From assembly GCF_042665255.1 (NCBI RefSeq), contig NZ_JBHTCD010000047.1: a DNA stretch of 26,917 nt. The stretch is one strand, 5' to 3'. Each line of letters starts with the position of its first letter. Positions within the stretch are counted from its first letter, which is position 1. Source of the DNA: Insolitispirillum peregrinum (GTDB taxonomy: Bacteria; Pseudomonadota; Alphaproteobacteria; Rhodospirillales; Rhodospirillaceae). Both the position numbers and the translations under genes were made by a program. The notes under the pieces were generated by a model. That model saw nothing but the letters and a program-made list of their open reading frames with translations, was not told the DNA's origin and made no database searches. Shown here in pieces: positions 7,910-15,763 of this stretch.

Positions 7910-10207
7910 ATGACCGCTCTGTTTTTGATGGTCGTTGTGGGGGCGATGCACTCTGGTCAAAAAAGTCCGTCAAATACCGGGCCGATGATCATGTCTTCCG
8001 TTGGTGCTGAAGGCCGTGGCAGAGCCGTACCCGAGGGGCCGGACAGCAAGCTGTCGTATCGTTCGGCGATGTGGGGGTTGTCCCTTGGCGCTGCCGCCCT
8101 GCTGGGGGTGGCGGCCCTGATGGTGGTAATGGCCTTTTTGCGCATTGTCACCATCGCTGACAAGGCCGAGCAAGAGGTGGTGCCGCAGGTTCTGCTCCAG
8201 CAGCAACAGGCGGTGATGGCGGCGGATCTGGCGCGGGTCGCTGAAATGATCCTTGGCACCACCGACCGTGATGACCGGGCCAGCGCCCTCAATGAATCGG
8301 AAAGCATTGCCCATCAGTTTGCGCTGGTGGCCAACATTGATGTGCAGAGCAAACTGGACGCCGCGCTGCATGCGGTGCGGCGCAGCGCCTACCGGGCCGA
8401 CATGCGCGATGCGCTGGACCAGTCGATTTCCGGGCATCTGATTCGGGTCGATGCCCTGTTGCCGCCGTTGGGCGGGACGGTGGGCAAGGCCGACAGCTAT
8501 GCCACCCAGTTGCTGTTTGAAACCCGTCATGTGTTGTACGAGGCCGCCATTGCGCCGACCGAGGCCCGCTTGCAGAACCTGCGCGAGCGGTTTGCCGTTC
8601 TGGGGCAGGAAATGGCCACCGTCAGTCAGAACGGGGCCGTGCCCCGCACCGGGGGGCGGGCCTTTACTCTGGAGGAAATGAACCGTTTTTCGGTCATTTT
8701 CGACCTGCGGGCGGAATCCCTGGCGGTGCGGGAACAGGTGCGCAGTGAAACCGCCACCGCCCGTCGTCAGTTGGCCGAGCTGTCCAACAGCCTGTCCGCC
8801 GATGCGGCGGCCAATGCCAGCCAGTCTGCCTCTGACATTGTGGCGATGGGCCATAGCGGGGTCATTCTGGTCGGTCTGGCGTCGGGCATCGCCTTGCTGG
8901 TGCTGGGGGCGGTGATGGTATTTCTGGTCCGCCATACCATGGGGCCGATTTTGCGCGCCCATTCGGCGCTGGAGGCCATCCGCCGTGGCGAAACCGCCGT
9001 GCATGTCGAGCCGTCATCCCTGCGGGAATTCAACGCCATCGGCCAGTCGGTCGAGCAATTGGGAACGGTGCTGGCCCAGCTGAAGGTCAAGGAGCAAGCC
9101 GCGCTGCGGACGCAGGAGCAGTTGCAGTTCATTTTTGATGTTTCGCCGGTTCCGTTCATCCTCAACAACGTGGCGACCTCCGAGGTCATTGCCGCCAACG
9201 ATGCCGCCTGTGCGCTGTTCCGTCTGGAGAAAGATGCCTTTGTCGGGCGGTTGATGCGTGAATTCTGGATTCATCCCCGCCACCGCGAGGAAATGATCTC
9301 GTTTCTGGACCAGAATGGCAGCGTGAACGGCTTTGAAACCCACATGCTGACCTCGCAGGGCAGTGATTTCTGGGCCAACATTTCAGCCCGTACGGTGGTG
9401 CTGGATGGGACGCAGGTGGTCCTGTCGGCTTTTTACGACGTCACCGAACAGCGGGCCTATGAAACCCGTCTCCATGGACTGGTGCAGGATCTGGAGGACA
9501 CCAACAGCGAGCTGGAGCAGTTCGCCTATGTTGCCTCGCATGATTTGCAAGAGCCGTTACGGTTGGTGATGAGCTATCTGCAACTGCTGAAAATGCGCAA
9601 TGGCGACGCCCTCAGTTCCGAGGGACAGGAGTTTCTGGGCTTTGCCGTTGATGCTGCCCGCCGGATGCAGCAGGTCATCCTCGACCTGTTGGCCTATTCC
9701 CATGTCGGGCGTGATGTGGCGGTGCCTCAGCCGGTCCCGTTACAGGAAGTGCTGCGGGATGTGCAGGAAATCCTGTCGGTCGCCATTGCCGAAACGCAGG
9801 GCCGTCTGGATGTGGCCGAAAGTCTGCCGGTGCTGAAAGGCGAGCGGGGGGAGCTGGTCCGCCTGTTCCAGAATTTGGTCGGCAATGCGTTGAAATACCA
9901 TGCGGCCGATCGGTCCCCCCATATTCGGGTGTTCGCCCGGCAGGATAACGGCGGATGGGAAATCACCGTGGCCGATAACGGCATCGGCATCCCCGAAGAC
10001 TATCGCAGCAAGGTGTTTGAAATGTTCCAGCGCCTGCATGGCGAGGGCGAATACAGCGGAACCGGCATCGGGCTGGCCATCTGCCGCAAGATTGTTGAAC
10101 AGCACAAGGGCCGGATCTGGGTTGATCCCGATGGCGGGTGTGGTGCGCAGGGGCAGGGGTGTGCGCTGAAGGTCTGGCTGCCGGTGGTGGATGCCCTGAC
10201 GGGGTAG
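7910..10207 (+). CDS. Orphan PAS-containing sensor histidine kinase
   Basis: About 765 aa from the ATG at 7910; in-frame ATGs at 7868, 7985 and 7991 are also possible and no ribosome site is decisive. Transmembrane helices at about 54-79 and 316-340 enclose a mostly helical periplasmic domain of about 235 residues. Then come a HAMP-like segment, a PAS domain (about 405-515, FDVSPVPFILNN to SAFYDVTEQRAYE), a short coiled coil, the phospho-acceptor box YVASHDLQEPLR (His about 544), and HATPase_c with NLVGNALKYH, VADNGIGIP and GTGIGLAI. The SHDLQEPLR box is that of phytochrome-type kinases, which usually act on Rcp1-like single-domain regulators. No regulator is adjacent; one of that type lies at 18253-18690. 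Confidence 0.86.
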   Translation: MTALFLMVVVGAMHSGQKSPSNTGPMIMSSVGAEGRGRAVPEGPDSKLSYRSAMWGLSLGAAALLGVAALMVVMAFLRIVTIADKAEQEVVPQVLLQQQQAVMAADLARVAEMILGTTDRDDRASALNESESIAHQFALVANIDVQSKLDAALHAVRRSAYRADMRDALDQSISGHLIRVDALLPPLGGTVGKADSYATQLLFETRHVLYEAAIAPTEARLQNLRERFAVLGQEMATVSQNGAVPRTGGRAFTLEEMNRFSVIFDLRAESLAVREQVRSETATARRQLAELSNSLSADAAANASQSASDIVAMGHSGVILVGLASGIALLVLGAVMVFLVRHTMGPILRAHSALEAIRRGETAVHVEPSSLREFNAIGQSVEQLGTVLAQLKVKEQAALRTQEQLQFIFDVSPVPFILNNVATSEVIAANDAACALFRLEKDAFVGRLMREFWIHPRHREEMISFLDQNGSVNGFETHMLTSQGSDFWANISARTVVLDGTQVVLSAFYDVTEQRAYETRLHGLVQDLEDTNSELEQFAYVASHDLQEPLRLVMSYLQLLKMRNGDALSSEGQEFLGFAVDAARRMQQVILDLLAYSHVGRDVAVPQPVPLQEVLRDVQEILSVAIAETQGRLDVAESLPVLKGERGELVRLFQNLVGNALKYHAADRSPHIRVFARQDNGGWEITVADNGIGIPEDYRSKVFEMFQRLHGEGEYSGTGIGLAICRKIVEQHKGRIWVDPDGGCGAQGQGCALKVWLPVVDALTG

Positions 10208-10339
10208 AAAATTCGTAGGAGCGTACTGGCTATACTGCCTGAAACGTGTAGATTTTGAAGTTGCCAATCGTATTTATCTGCATCATATAATTAATCTCGA
10301 TGATTGCAGATAGAATTTTTTTTCCAGGAGAAATGTGTA

Positions 10340-10570
10340 ATGGCCTGTTCTCTTTGCCGTGAGGAAGGGCATAATTCTCAGACATGCCCTAATGTGAGGC
10401 GTTGTTCTGGTTGTGGTCAACCGGGACATGATATAAGGAACTGCCCCAATGTACGACGTTGTTCTGGCTGTGGTAAGCCGGGGCATGACATAAGGAACTG
10501 TCCTAATGTGCGACGTTGTTCAAAATGCGGTAGGCCAGGACACGATTTAAGGAATTGCCCCGAAAGATAG
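10340..10570 (+). CDS. Miniprotein of four CCHC zinc knuckles
   Basis: A 76-aa protein composed almost entirely of four C-x2-C-x4-H-x4-C zinc knuckles (CSLCREEGHNSQTC, CSGCGQPGHDIRNC, CSGCGKPGHDIRNC, CSKCGRPGHDLRNC). The last three lie in exact 19-residue tandem repeats starting NVRRC. Each knuckle should bind one zinc; in retroviral Gag and eukaryotic CNBP-like proteins such knuckles bind single-stranded nucleic acid. The ATG at 10340 is preceded by CCAGGAG at good spacing. The gene and its 130-bp upstream flank are more AT-rich and use more T-ending codons than neighbours, hinting at horizontal acquisition. It stands alone between a kinase gene and a terminator. A nucleic-acid-binding or zinc-storage role is inference. 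Confidence 0.85.
   Translation: MACSLCREEGHNSQTCPNVRRCSGCGQPGHDIRNCPNVRRCSGCGKPGHDIRNCPNVRRCSKCGRPGHDLRNCPER
10391..10561 (+). repeat. Three 57-bp tandem repeats within the zinc-knuckle gene
   Basis: Units at 10391-10447, 10448-10504 and 10505-10561 each encode the 19-residue module NVRRCSxCGxPGHDxRNCP. Units differ at several mainly synonymous sites, so the duplication is not recent at the DNA level although the protein sequence is nearly constant. Confidence 0.9.
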
Positions 10571-10609
10571 CGGTAATTACCGTGCACCCAGACAAGTAAG
10601 TTTAAAGAA

Positions 10610-10639
10610 AAAATCCCCGTCATTGCTGGCGGGGATTTT
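10610..10639 (+). terminator. Intrinsic terminator after the zinc-knuckle gene
   Basis: A 10-bp stem AAAATCCCCG / CGGGGATTTT with a 10-nt loop lies about 40 bp past the stop; the T-rich arm supplies the U-tract. Because the stem is flanked by A and T runs it could work in both directions. Confidence 0.75.
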
Positions 10640-10693
10640 CAGGTTTTGCCGCGATGGGTAAACGCGGGAAAAGCAGGCAGCCGAGGGCAGCGA

Positions 10694-10719
10694 GCGCAAA
10701 AGGGATTCCGCTTTTGCGC
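10694..10719. repeat. Inverted repeat downstream of the 91-aa minus-strand gene
   Basis: GCGCAAAAG and CTTTTGCGC form a 9-bp perfect stem with an 8-nt loop. It lies 17 bp beyond the stop of the minus-strand gene at 10736, so it may help end that transcript, though there is no long U run. Confidence 0.5.
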
Positions 10720-10735
10720 ATCTTGCTGCGGAAAA

Positions 10736-11011
10736 TCAGGCGGCTTGTTCTTCCAGGTCTTCCCGGCGCAGGCCGAAATGGCCAGTGCGCGCCTGCGATC
10801 CATCGGGGAAACGCCAGACGGTCGGGGCGCTGCCGCCGCTCTGGGTCAGGGTCGGGCTGACGGCGTGGCCGCCAAAGCCCATGACGATTTCATCAGCCAG
10901 CGCGGCAATGGTTTCCGGCGCGATGCTGGCGCGCCAGTTGTTGCCATAGCGGCTTTCCATGGTCAGGGCAAAAAGGTTGTAAGCGTGCGTTGCGGTCGGC
11001 GTAACGGCCAT
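10736..11011 (-). CDS. Unrecognised 91-aa protein
   Basis: I do not recognise the family. The product is a soluble-looking 91-aa protein with no signal peptide or membrane segment; it contains NLFALTMESRYGNNWRASIAPETIAALADEI-type amphipathic helical sequence in its first half and a basic/acidic tail ending LRREDLEEQAA. Evidence that it is real: AAGGAG sits 8 nt before the ATG at 11009-11011, composition matches coding DNA of the host, and a hairpin follows the stop. The leader carries two hairpins (11038-11057 and 11065-11090), which could be regulatory. It has no operon partner; the flanking genes are on the other strand. Confidence 0.62.
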   Translation of the reverse strand: MAVTPTATHAYNLFALTMESRYGNNWRASIAPETIAALADEIVMGFGGHAVSPTLTQSGGSAPTVWRFPDGSQARTGHFGLRREDLEEQAA

Positions 11012-11510
11012 GATGGTGACTCCTTACCCATAGTGGCGGCCCTGTCGGGGCCTTTTTGTCAGTGAAAACCGATCGCTGGCGATCAGTTTTGAAGAACTCT
11101 TTCCTGTCCTTCATTGCAGTGCAACATAACATATGCTGCGACTGCACACTACCAAAAAGTCTATATCAGGAAAGGGTTATCTAAGACCCGCTGTGCGGGT
11201 TGTGCTCCCATATGGCCTTGATAGCGCACGGCATTGGTATACTTTTCTGCGCTGCGGTAGATGCTTGAAAACGACGGGTCGGATATGCGTCATATGCATG
11301 TCACCAATTCCGCCATTCCTATGGAAAGGGGGTGGCGGAAAGTCGCCATACCCGCGTATGCACACATTCCACCCAAAGTCGTAGAAAGCCGGGGTGATAT
11401 GGCTGTTTTTCAAGGAATAAACCGAACTGCCCCCTTGTGCCCACCCTGTCCGGGCAGGCACAATGCGCCCCTTTGTATCCGCGACAGCCGCCACCCCGGA
11501 GCCTGGTCTG
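11012..11510. other. 499-bp intergenic region with two hairpins near its left end
   Basis: Between the divergent 91-aa gene and metC-like gene. At 11038-11057 a 5-bp stem (GGCCC/GGGCC) is followed by TTTTT on the plus strand. At 11065-11090 an A-run, a GATCGC/GCGATC stem and a T-run form a near-perfect 26-nt hairpin that could terminate in either direction or fold in the minus-strand leader. At about 11191-11205 ACCCGC-TGT-GCGGGT forms a small hairpin. I see no tRNA, no convincing ORF and no riboswitch I can name. Confidence 0.5.
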
Positions 11511-12698
11511 ATGAAGAAAGAAAGCCGTATCGTTCATGCCGGTCTGCACCCTGACCGCTTTGAGGGCGTGGTGAATCCGCCGGTTTTCCGGGCGTCGACA
11601 GTGTTGGCTCCGACGGTGGCCGAGCTGAAAGCCCGCCATCCCCAGCGATTCGACGTGACCTATTATGGCCGCTATGGCACGCCAACCACCCGCGCCCTCG
11701 AAGAGGCGGTGGCCGAGATCGAAGGTGGCAGCAAGGCGATACTGGTCAGTTCCGGGCTGGCGGCGATCAGTTCGACCCTGCTGGCCCTGCTGCGGCAGGG
11801 GGATCACCTGCTGATGGTTGACAGCGCCTATTACCCGACACGGGCCTTTTGTGACCAGATTCTGGTCACCTATGGCATTGAGACCACCTATTACGATCCG
11901 ATGATCGGCGCGGGCATTGCCGACCTGATCCGCCCCAACACGCGGGTGGTGTTCACCGAAAGCCCCGGTTCGCAGACCTTTGAAGTGCAGGACATCCCGG
12001 CGATTGCCGAGGCCGCCCATGTCGCCGGGGCGCTGGTGGTGATGGACAACACCTGGGGCCTGCTGTCGTTCCAGCCGTTTGAAAAAGGGGTGGATGTGTC
12101 GTTGCAGGCGGCGACCAAGTATCTGGGTGGCCATTCCGATGCCATGCTGGGGACCATTGCCACCGCCGACCGCGCCCTGTGGGAGCGTATCAAGAACCAC
12201 GTCTGCCTGATGGGCCACGCGGTGGGGACCGAGGAAGTGTACCTTGGGCTGCGCGGTGTCCGCACGTTGCCCATTCGCCTGCGGCAGCATTTCGAGGCCG
12301 GGCTGACAGTGGCGCGCTGGCTGGAAAGCCGTCCCGAGGTCGCCCGTGTCCTGCATCCGGCCTTGCCGGGCTGTCCCGGCCATGACCTGTGGAAACGCGA
12401 TTTCACCGGCGGTTGCGGCCTGTTTTCGATTGAACTGTCGCTGCCGGCGTCGGGTGATCTGCCCGAGGCGGCGGTGAACGAGATGCTCGACCATTACCAT
12501 TTCTTCAAGCTGGGGTATTCGTGGGGCGGCTTTGAAAGTCTGGTGGTTCCGGCAACGCCGCTGCGGACCGCTGCTCCGCTGCCTGCCGGAACCGGGCCGA
12601 TTGTGCGCTATCACGTTGGCCTCGAAGATACCGATGACCTGATTGCCGATCTGGAACAGGGATTCGACCGATTGAAGGCCGCTGTGGCCGCCCTGTGA
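11511..12698 (+). CDS. metC: Cystathionine beta-lyase-like PLP enzyme
   Basis: A 395-aa cytoplasmic member of the Cys/Met-metabolism PLP family (fold type I). Visible family motifs are YGRYGTPT (52-59), the PLP phosphate region SSGLAAISS, the substrate-side SPGSQTFE (151-158), DNTWG and the Schiff-base lysine in ATKYLGGHSDAM (Lys203). SPGSxTFEVQDI together with DNTWATP-like sequence is more typical of cystathionine beta-lyase (cystathionine to homocysteine, pyruvate and ammonia) than of gamma-synthase, so metC is the best name, but related lyases cannot be excluded. ATG at 11511 has GGAG at good spacing; the upstream in-frame ATG (11463) adds residues unlike the family. hisI follows after 23 bp. 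Confidence 0.85.
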   Translation: MKKESRIVHAGLHPDRFEGVVNPPVFRASTVLAPTVAELKARHPQRFDVTYYGRYGTPTTRALEEAVAEIEGGSKAILVSSGLAAISSTLLALLRQGDHLLMVDSAYYPTRAFCDQILVTYGIETTYYDPMIGAGIADLIRPNTRVVFTESPGSQTFEVQDIPAIAEAAHVAGALVVMDNTWGLLSFQPFEKGVDVSLQAATKYLGGHSDAMLGTIATADRALWERIKNHVCLMGHAVGTEEVYLGLRGVRTLPIRLRQHFEAGLTVARWLESRPEVARVLHPALPGCPGHDLWKRDFTGGCGLFSIELSLPASGDLPEAAVNEMLDHYHFFKLGYSWGGFESLVVPATPLRTAAPLPAGTGPIVRYHVGLEDTDDLIADLEQGFDRLKAAVAAL

Positions 12699-12721
12699 TT
12701 TTTGTGTAAGGAAAGAGGACG

Positions 12722-13126
12722 ATGACGGTTTCTACCGCTGCCCTGTACGAGCTGTTGGCCGCTGTCAAATTCGACAGCAACGGTCTGGTGCCGGTGATCG
12801 CTCAGCAGCATGACACCGGTGAAGTGTTGATGATGGCCTACATGAACCGGGACGCCATCGAAGAAACCCTGCGGCTGGGCCGCGTCTGTTACTGGTCGCG
12901 TTCGCGGCAGGCGATGTGGCGCAAGGGCGAAACCTCGGGGCAGGTGCAGAATCTGGTCGATCTGCGGCTGGATTGCGACGGCGACACCCTGCTGGCGCTG
13001 GTCGATCAGGAAGGCGTGGCCTGTCATACCGGTCGCCGCAACTGCTTCTTTCTCGCCATTCGCGGCAATCAGTTGACCACCATCAGCGAGCCGCTGGTCA
13101 GTGAAAAGGACTTGTACGGAAAATGA
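12722..13126 (+). CDS. hisI: Phosphoribosyl-AMP cyclohydrolase
   Basis: A 134-aa cytoplasmic enzyme that opens the purine ring of phosphoribosyl-AMP, the third step of histidine synthesis. The family zinc site is intact: DCDGDTLL (Cys85), ACHTGRRNCFF (Cys101 and Cys108), and the core VLMMAYMNRDAIEETL and YWSRSRQAMWRKGETSGQ are canonical. It is the monofunctional form without a HisE domain. AAGGAAAGAGG precedes the ATG. The stop overlaps the start of the COG0523 GTPase gene in ATGA, so the two are translationally coupled. No other his genes are nearby, so here the gene travels with a metallochaperone rather than the histidine pathway. Confidence 0.96.
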   Translation: MTVSTAALYELLAAVKFDSNGLVPVIAQQHDTGEVLMMAYMNRDAIEETLRLGRVCYWSRSRQAMWRKGETSGQVQNLVDLRLDCDGDTLLALVDQEGVACHTGRRNCFFLAIRGNQLTTISEPLVSEKDLYGK

Positions 13127-14274
13127 GTGATACCCCGCTGCCGCTGGCTGATACCATTCCCGTCACCATCCTGACCGGCTTTCTGGGCAGCGGAAAGACC
13201 ACGCTGCTCAATGCCCTGCTCAAGCATCCGGCGATGGGCGAAACAGCGGTGGTGATCAACGAATTCGGCGAAATCGGCCTTGATCATCTGCTGGTCGAAG
13301 CGGTCGATGATGATGTGGTGCTGCTGAATTCCGGCTGTGTGTGCTGTACCGTCCGTTCGGATCTGGTGACCACCCTGCGCGACCTGTTCCTGAAACGGGT
13401 GCGCGGTGTGGTGCCGGAATTCACCCGCATGGTGATTGAAACCACCGGGCTGGCCGATCCGGCGCCGATCCTGCACACCCTGATGACCGACCCGCTGCTG
13501 TCGGCGCGCTATCGGCTGGACGGGATTGTCACCACCGTTGATGCGGTGAATGCCACCAGCCAGCTCGACCGTCAGCCCGAGGCGGTGAAGCAGATTGCGG
13601 TCTCTGACCGTCTGGTGCTGACCAAGGGCGACCTGCTGGCCGGTCCGGCGGCGCGGGAGGTGCTGGTGGCGCGCCTGCGGCGGATTAACCCGGCGGCGCC
13701 GCTGCTGTGGGTGGAGCATGGGCAGGCCGAGCCGGATGAGCTGATCAACGCCGGGCTGTTTTCGTCGGCCAGCAAGCACCCGGATGTGGCGCGCTGGCTG
13801 CGCGAAGAAGCCTATCGTGAGGCCGAGGCCCATGAGGGCCATCACCATGATCATCATCATGGGCATGACTGTACGCACGAGCACTGTGACCACCCGGATC
13901 ATCACCACGGCCACGACCATGAGGGCCACGAGCATCACCACCACCACGACGTCAATCGCCATGACGACCGGGTGCGGGCTTATTCACTGGCCTTTGAACA
14001 GCCGCTGGACTGGGATGCCTTTGTGACAGCGATGGAGATCCTGATTGCCAGCCGGGGCGAAGACCTGCTGCGCATCAAGGGCATCCTGAACGTCAAGGAC
14101 GAGCCCAAGCCGGTGGTGGTTCACGGCGTGCAACACGTTTTCCATCCGCCTGCCGGTTTGCCCGGTTGGCCGAGTGATGATCATCGCTCGCGGATTGTGT
14201 TCATCACCCGGGACATCGACCGGGCGCTGATTGAACGCCTGTTGGTCGATACCCTCGGGCAGTCGCCGGTGTAA
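13123..14274 (+). CDS. COG0523/CobW-family metal-chaperone GTPase with His-rich insert
   Basis: A 383-aa P-loop GTPase. Motifs: Walker A GFLGSGKTT (19-27), the metal-binding GCVCC (71-75), ETTGLADPAP (106-115), a TKGD nucleotide specificity motif (167-170) and a C-terminal CobW_C domain from about 285. Between the domains (about 237-280) lies a metal-binding stretch with about 23 His and two Cys. COG0523 proteins with such inserts deliver zinc (ZigA/ZagA/ZNG1 types), while others serve cobalt (CobW) or nitrile hydratase. No cobalamin or nitrilase genes are nearby, and the coupled upstream gene encodes a zinc enzyme, so zinc supply to HisI or general zinc handling is the best guess. I see no certain Zur box. 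Confidence 0.9.
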   Translation: MSDTPLPLADTIPVTILTGFLGSGKTTLLNALLKHPAMGETAVVINEFGEIGLDHLLVEAVDDDVVLLNSGCVCCTVRSDLVTTLRDLFLKRVRGVVPEFTRMVIETTGLADPAPILHTLMTDPLLSARYRLDGIVTTVDAVNATSQLDRQPEAVKQIAVSDRLVLTKGDLLAGPAAREVLVARLRRINPAAPLLWVEHGQAEPDELINAGLFSSASKHPDVARWLREEAYREAEAHEGHHHDHHHGHDCTHEHCDHPDHHHGHDHEGHEHHHHHDVNRHDDRVRAYSLAFEQPLDWDAFVTAMEILIASRGEDLLRIKGILNVKDEPKPVVVHGVQHVFHPPAGLPGWPSDDHRSRIVFITRDIDRALIERLLVDTLGQSPV

Positions 14275-14279
14275 GGCGG

Positions 14280-15731
14280 TCAAACCACCTCGATCCCCTG
14301 CATCATCCCCATGTCTTCGTGGGTCAGCACATGGCAGTGGAACACAAAGGTGCCGGTATAGGTACGGAAGCGGGTGCGAAAGGCGATGCTCTGGTACGGG
14401 GGGATTTCCACCGTATCCAGCCAGCGCCCGGCAGGCACCCGGCCACCACTGAGCATCTGGAACGGGTTGACGTGGATGTGGAACGGGTGAATGTCGGCGG
14501 TCTGGTTGGTGATGTGCCATTCCTCGACCGCGTTCAGCGGAATTTTCCACGTATCAGAGCAGGAAAACGGCTGTTCATTGATGGTGAACAGCACATGGTC
14601 CGGGGCGCCGGTCATGCCAAAGGTCAGGCGGCGGCCATAGGTGACGTCGCTGTCGCTGATCGGCCGCAATTCGGGGGGAACCGGCAGGCTGCCCTGATAC
14701 AGCGGCATGTCCTGCGGCGGGCCTTCCACCCGCACCCAGGCAATCAGTTCCTGGGTGTCGATGCCGGTCAGGGCGTAAATGCCGGGGGCACCGCCCTTGA
14801 TCAGCACATCGGCCCGGTTACCCGGTGACAGCCGCAGGCGCTCGGTGGTCTGGGTGTAGGGCAGCGGGTTGCCGTCATAGCACAGCCCGACCAGCAGGTG
14901 CTGGGCGACTTGCAGGCTGTAAAAGCTGGCATGGGTGGCGTTGATGATCCGCCAGCGTTGCACTTCACCCGGTTGCAGGCTGATCACCGGGGCCTGTTGT
15001 CCGTTGACATAGGTCGGGCCATTGCGGTCCAGCAGGCCATAGTCATCACAGCGTCCGGCACCATCAAAGCGCTGGCTTTGCAGCACCAGAATGCGCTCGC
15101 GGGCGGCCTTGATTTCGGGAATGTCGTCGAGCGGGCCTTCGACAATCAGCGGCCCGGCCATCCCGCCCGACACCTGTAACGCCACCGAGCCATGGAAGTG
15201 GGCGTGATAGAAATAGGTGCCGTTGGGGTGGTCGGCGGGAATGTCATAGCGGTAATGATAGGACTCCCCCGGCTTGACCATCATCAGGATGTTGTCGGCT
15301 GGCGAGTTGGGCGACACATGCAAACCGTGCAGGTGCATGTTGGTGGTCCCCAGCCCATGCGGCACGTTGTCCGGCTGGTCGTCGGGCGTCGCGGTACACA
15401 GATAGTCGCCGCCAGTGGGCAGCAGGGCGTTTTTCAGCAGCAGGCGCAGCGTCTCGCCGCCCCGCACCCGGATCACCGGCCCGACCGCCAGATCGTTGTA
15501 ATGGCGCAGGCTGACGGTCTGACCCGCCAGCGCGTAAGGCCGCTCGTTGGCTTCAATGACCACCTCGCCATCTGCCGTGCGCGGGGCGGGCTTTGGTTCG
15601 ACCAGCGGCGGGCCAAAGACCAGACCATCCTGACCAGCGCAACTGGTCAGCGACAGGACGCCCGCTCCGGCGAGGGCACCTTTCAGAATGGTACGACGGG
15701 ACAGCAGGGACGGGGGGCGCGGTGTGCTCAT
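14280..15731 (-). CDS. Tat-exported multicopper oxidase, probable lipoprotein
   Basis: A 483-aa protein with a twin-arginine signal (SRRTILKG, 11-18) and lipobox-like LTSC (Cys31), implying export by Tat and possible lipid anchoring. Three cupredoxin domains carry all copper motifs: HLHG (133-136), HAHFHG (176-181), HPFHIHVNPFQ (about 430-440) and HCHVLTHEDMGM (465-476; type 1 Cys466, His471 and axial Met476). It should oxidise a donor at the type 1 site and reduce O2 to water at the trinuclear site. It is the third gene of a minus-strand operon, 32 bp after the GMC flavoprotein gene. It lacks the Met-rich insert of CueO, so copper detoxification is less likely. It converges with the COG0523 gene, 5 bp away. 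Confidence 0.9.
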   Translation of the reverse strand: MSTPRPPSLLSRRTILKGALAGAGVLSLTSCAGQDGLVFGPPLVEPKPAPRTADGEVVIEANERPYALAGQTVSLRHYNDLAVGPVIRVRGGETLRLLLKNALLPTGGDYLCTATPDDQPDNVPHGLGTTNMHLHGLHVSPNSPADNILMMVKPGESYHYRYDIPADHPNGTYFYHAHFHGSVALQVSGGMAGPLIVEGPLDDIPEIKAARERILVLQSQRFDGAGRCDDYGLLDRNGPTYVNGQQAPVISLQPGEVQRWRIINATHASFYSLQVAQHLLVGLCYDGNPLPYTQTTERLRLSPGNRADVLIKGGAPGIYALTGIDTQELIAWVRVEGPPQDMPLYQGSLPVPPELRPISDSDVTYGRRLTFGMTGAPDHVLFTINEQPFSCSDTWKIPLNAVEEWHITNQTADIHPFHIHVNPFQMLSGGRVPAGRWLDTVEIPPYQSIAFRTRFRTYTGTFVFHCHVLTHEDMGMMQGIEVV

Positions 15732-15763
15732 GGGGATGATCCTGCGACAACGGAAAGGGGATT

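Noticed and set aside
10391..10561. CRISPR-like spacing of three 57-bp repeats
   Set aside because: The units are contiguous, in frame and encode zinc knuckles; there are no spacers.
11012..11510. Possible SAM-type riboswitch before the metC-like gene
   Set aside because: I found hairpins but no conserved SAM-I or SAM-II core that I can recognise, and the hairpins lie nearer the minus-strand gene.
11319..12614. 431-codon minus-strand frame opposite the metC-like gene
   Set aside because: No family motifs, shadow composition, and it lies opposite a gene with complete PLP-family motifs.
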